From the NCBI GenBank assembly GCA_038326615.1, contig JBBQKF010000002.1:1-64000 (forward strand): DNA of 64,000 bases, read 5' to 3'. The translations under genes were made by a program, and so were the position numbers. The notes below the pieces were generated by a model that was not told where the DNA came from, did no database searches, and was given only the letters and a program-made list of their open reading frames with translations. The DNA is from JBBQKF01 sp038326615 (GTDB taxonomy: Bacteria; Bacillota; Clostridia; Saccharofermentanales; UBA5734). Below, in pieces: positions 61,789 through 64,000 of this stretch. The first letter of the stretch is position 1; the number at the start of each line of letters is the position of its first letter.

Positions 61789-63228
61789 ATGAAACAATAC
61801 GAAACTGTTATTGGACTTGAAGTCCATGTAGAATTATCAACAAAATCAAAAATATTCTGTTCATGCAAAACAGATTTTGGCGGAGAGCCAAACACCCATT
61901 GCTGTCCTGTTTGTACAGGAATGCCAGGATCATTGCCTGTATTAAACAAATCGGTTGTAGAAAGAGCAATTCTTACAGGTCTTGCAACTAATTGCAGCAT
62001 TACACCAAATCCGAAATTTGACCGTAAGAATTATTTTTATCCTGATTTGCCAAAAGCATACCAGATTTCGCAATTATACTTGCCTATATGCAAAGAGGGA
62101 TATCTTGATATTACGACTTTGTCAGGTGAAACAAAAAGAGTTGGTATACACGAAATCCATATGGAAGAGGATGCTGGCAAACTAATACATGATCCATGGG
62201 ATGACTGTACATTAGTTGACTATAATCGATGCGGAGTTCCGCTCCTTGAAATAGTAAGTGACCCTGATTTAAGAAATGCACATGAAGCCATACAATATTT
62301 AAACAAATTAAAGGCTATTCTTGAATATCTTGGAGTTTCTGACTGTAAAATGCAAGAAGGTTCATTTCGTGCAGACATAAACTTGTCAGTACGTCCTGTC
62401 GGGCAAAAAGAACTCGGGACAAGAACCGAAATGAAGAACATGAACTCGCTTAAAGCAATTTCAAAGGCTATTGAAAAAGAAGCAAAAAGACAGATTGAAG
62501 CTATCGAAAACGGAAAGAAAATTCGCCAGGAAACCCGTCGTTGGGACGAAAATAAAGACGCATCTTTTGCAATGAGATCAAAAGAGAACGCACAAGATTA
62601 TAGGTATTTCCCGGATCCTGACCTTTTACCAATGACAATTTCTGAAGAATGGATTCAATCATTAAGAGAAACTCTGCCAGAACTTGTTGAAGAGAAAAAA
62701 GCAAGATATCGTAAGGACTATACTTTGCCAGAGCTTGATGTTGATATAATAACTTCAACAAAAAATATTGCTGATCTTTTTGAAGAAACTATTGCATTTG
62801 GCTGTTCTCCTAAAGAAGTATCAAATTGGATAATGGGAGATTTGATGAAACTCCTTAAAGACAAAAACATGGAGCCTTTGGAAGTTTCAATTAATTCTAA
62901 AACATTTGCAGGAATGATTGGATTAATACAAGCTGGAAAAATCAACAGGAATGCTGCAAAATTGATTTTATCTGAAATAATTAATCATCCGATTAATCTA
63001 GATGATTTCATAAAAGAACACAATCTGATTATGGTTTCAGACGATGCTGGAATCAGAGCCTGTGTAATAGAAATATTAACAACCAACCAACAGTCAGTCC
63101 GTGATTACAAAAATGGTAAAGATAAGGCAATTCTTTTCCTTGTAGGGCAGGTAATGCGCCAGATGAAAGGTAAAGCAGACCCAGGAGTTGTGAACACAAT
63201 TTTAAAAGAAGAAATTGATAAAATATAA
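61789..63228 (+). CDS. gatB: Asp-tRNA(Asn)/Glu-tRNA(Gln) amidotransferase subunit B
   Basis: 479 residues. Kinase and amidotransferase subunit: YETVIGLEVHVELSTKSKIF, CPVCTGMPGSLPVLN, KNYFYPDLPKAYQISQ, HMEEDAGKLIHD, NRCGVPLLEIVSDPD, and the C-terminal YqeY/helical tail binding tRNA (FAGMIGLIQAGKINRNAAK and NPGVV-like DPGVVNTILKEEI). Normal length. GGAGGAC precedes the ATG. Together with gatC and gatA it makes the full enzyme. Confidence 0.96.
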   Translation: MKQYETVIGLEVHVELSTKSKIFCSCKTDFGGEPNTHCCPVCTGMPGSLPVLNKSVVERAILTGLATNCSITPNPKFDRKNYFYPDLPKAYQISQLYLPICKEGYLDITTLSGETKRVGIHEIHMEEDAGKLIHDPWDDCTLVDYNRCGVPLLEIVSDPDLRNAHEAIQYLNKLKAILEYLGVSDCKMQEGSFRADINLSVRPVGQKELGTRTEMKNMNSLKAISKAIEKEAKRQIEAIENGKKIRQETRRWDENKDASFAMRSKENAQDYRYFPDPDLLPMTISEEWIQSLRETLPELVEEKKARYRKDYTLPELDVDIITSTKNIADLFEETIAFGCSPKEVSNWIMGDLMKLLKDKNMEPLEVSINSKTFAGMIGLIQAGKINRNAAKLILSEIINHPINLDDFIKEHNLIMVSDDAGIRACVIEILTTNQQSVRDYKNGKDKAILFLVGQVMRQMKGKADPGVVNTILKEEIDKI

Positions 63229-63265
63229 AAAATAAAAACAATTAGATTCACGAAAGATAAACATT

Positions 63266-63434
63266 GGTTCGGGTGTCAAAAGTTAACCGGATAGCTGTAT
63301 GTTAAAAAAGTTGATGAAATCGCCAAATATTGGCCATTACAAGCAATCTGGCATTTGAAATCTTCTTTAAGTCATCGTCGAGCAAAATCTGACTAATCAC
63401 AATAAATAAAAATCATGCTTTTGACACCCGAACC
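63266..63434. mobile_element. MITE-like element, copy D
   Basis: 169 bp. Starts GGTTCGGGTGTCAAAAG and ends CTTTTGACACCCGAACC, a perfect 17-bp inverted repeat. The flanks AACATT (63260-63265) and AACAAT (63435-63440) match at five of six positions. It lies between gatB and nagB. Confidence 0.92.
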
Positions 63435-63465
63435 AACAATTAAATTCACAAAAAAAACAATTAAA

Positions 63466-63494
63466 TTCACAATGGAATGATATTGGGGTATAAT
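63466..63494 (+). promoter_or_regulatory. Promoter of nagB
   Basis: TTCACA (63466-63471) and TATAAT (63489-63494) are 17 bases apart, and lie about 38 bases before the ATG. The -10 is perfect. Directly before it, ACAATTAAATTCACA occurs twice in tandem. Confidence 0.7.
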
Positions 63495-63531
63495 AAATTA
63501 TAAACAGCAAATCTTAGAGGAGGTGTCACAT

Positions 63532-64000
63532 ATGAACATTCAAGTAGTACAAAACTATGAACAACTTTGTAAGATAGCAGCATTTATAATTGCTGCGCAA
63601 GTTATTTCCAAGCCTAAAACAGTTTTAGGAACAGCAACAGGAAGTACCGCTCTTGGCGTTTATTCTTCGCTTTGTGATATTTATGAAGATGGAGATGTGG
63701 ATTTTTCGAAAACTCAGATATTCAATCTTGATGAATACTGGGGATTAGATAAAACTCATATTCAAAGCCATTACAATTATATCAGAACAAACCTTGTTGA
63801 CCGGATTAATATACCGGAGGATTCATTTAATATTCCTGACGGATCAGCAATTGAGGTTTTTGAAGAATGCAAGAGATATGAGAAATCAATAGACAAGGCA
63901 GGCGGAATCGATCTTCAATTATTAGGTCTTGGTAGAAATGGTCATATTGGTTTCAACGAACCTTCTGATTATTTTTCTCCATATACTTATCTTGTTGAAC
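63532..64000 (+). CDS. nagB: Glucosamine-6-phosphate deaminase (partial, window end)
   Basis: The first 156 residues of NagB, which converts glucosamine 6-phosphate to fructose 6-phosphate and ammonia. Seen are LGTATGSTALGVYSSL, the catalytic Asp region FNLDEYWGLD, SHYNYIRTNL and the active-site GLGRNGHIGFNEP. ATG 63532 follows GAGGAGGTG. The gene runs off the window end, so the C-terminal part is not seen. Confidence 0.95.
   Translation, partial: MNIQVVQNYEQLCKIAAFIIAAQVISKPKTVLGTATGSTALGVYSSLCDIYEDGDVDFSKTQIFNLDEYWGLDKTHIQSHYNYIRTNLVDRINIPEDSFNIPDGSAIEVFEECKRYEKSIDKAGGIDLQLLGLGRNGHIGFNEPSDYFSPYTYLVE

Overview
The window is A+T-rich chromosomal DNA from a low-G+C Bacillota bacterium, most likely a member of the Clostridia. 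The supporting evidence is PolC-type replicase, a PrkC/PrpC kinase-phosphatase pair, RicT, a c-di-AMP PII-like receptor, T-box control of an aminoacyl-tRNA synthetase, GGAGG-type ribosome binding sites, many TTG and GTG starts, and standard stop codons including TGA. Genus and species cannot be fixed from the sequence alone. No rRNA or tRNA gene was recognised and there is no CRISPR array.

Layout. 1-340: a 9-bp tandem repeat. 341-10591: cdsA-dxr-rseP-ispG, a DtxR/MntR-like regulator and polC (lipid, isoprenoid, membrane proteolysis, replication). 11093-24930: priA, def, fmt, a zinc peptidase, rsmB, rlmN, prpC, prkC, rsgA, rpe, thiN, a typical clostridial housekeeping run. 25019-29478: a hemolysin-III-like protein, then three reverse-strand genes (LiaF-like membrane protein; DUF4130 protein plus radical-SAM partner of a putative DNA-metabolism pair). 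29907-36476: tmk, darA-like, holB, ricT, a small ferredoxin, a TrmN6-like methylase, rluF-like, rsmI. 36508-46397: probable accessory island, with a gutted IS200/IS605 element, an AraC regulator, a 1039-residue membrane protein, an SGNH-like lipoprotein, an HTH membrane regulator and an orphan fused ABC permease. 46508-49515: metG-tatD. 49724-52824: PadR/DUF1700/DUF4097/PspC envelope genes and a DUF2284 protein. 53478-56966: hexapeptide transferase, HAD phosphatase, NYN-LOTUS protein, pgeF. 57070-63228: T-box, archaeal-type aspS, gatC, gatA, gatB (probable indirect Asn-tRNA and Gln-tRNA synthesis). 63532-end: start of nagB.

Three signals stand out. (1) PolC carries a recognisable 3'-5' exonuclease domain in which every expected catalytic residue is replaced, so it looks proofreading-dead. 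The same window is full of short tandem repeats between genes and in frame inside polC, prkC, thiN, metG, a DUF1700 gene and a DUF4130 gene, as replication slippage would produce. (2) A family of four ~166-169 bp MITE-like elements (17-bp terminal inverted repeats, 6-bp target duplications) is present, three of them spaced through the aspS-gatCAB region. (3) The T-box before aspS has the overlapping GAA/AAC specifier that fits the published dual tRNA-Glu/tRNA-Asn T-box of clostridial transamidation operons.
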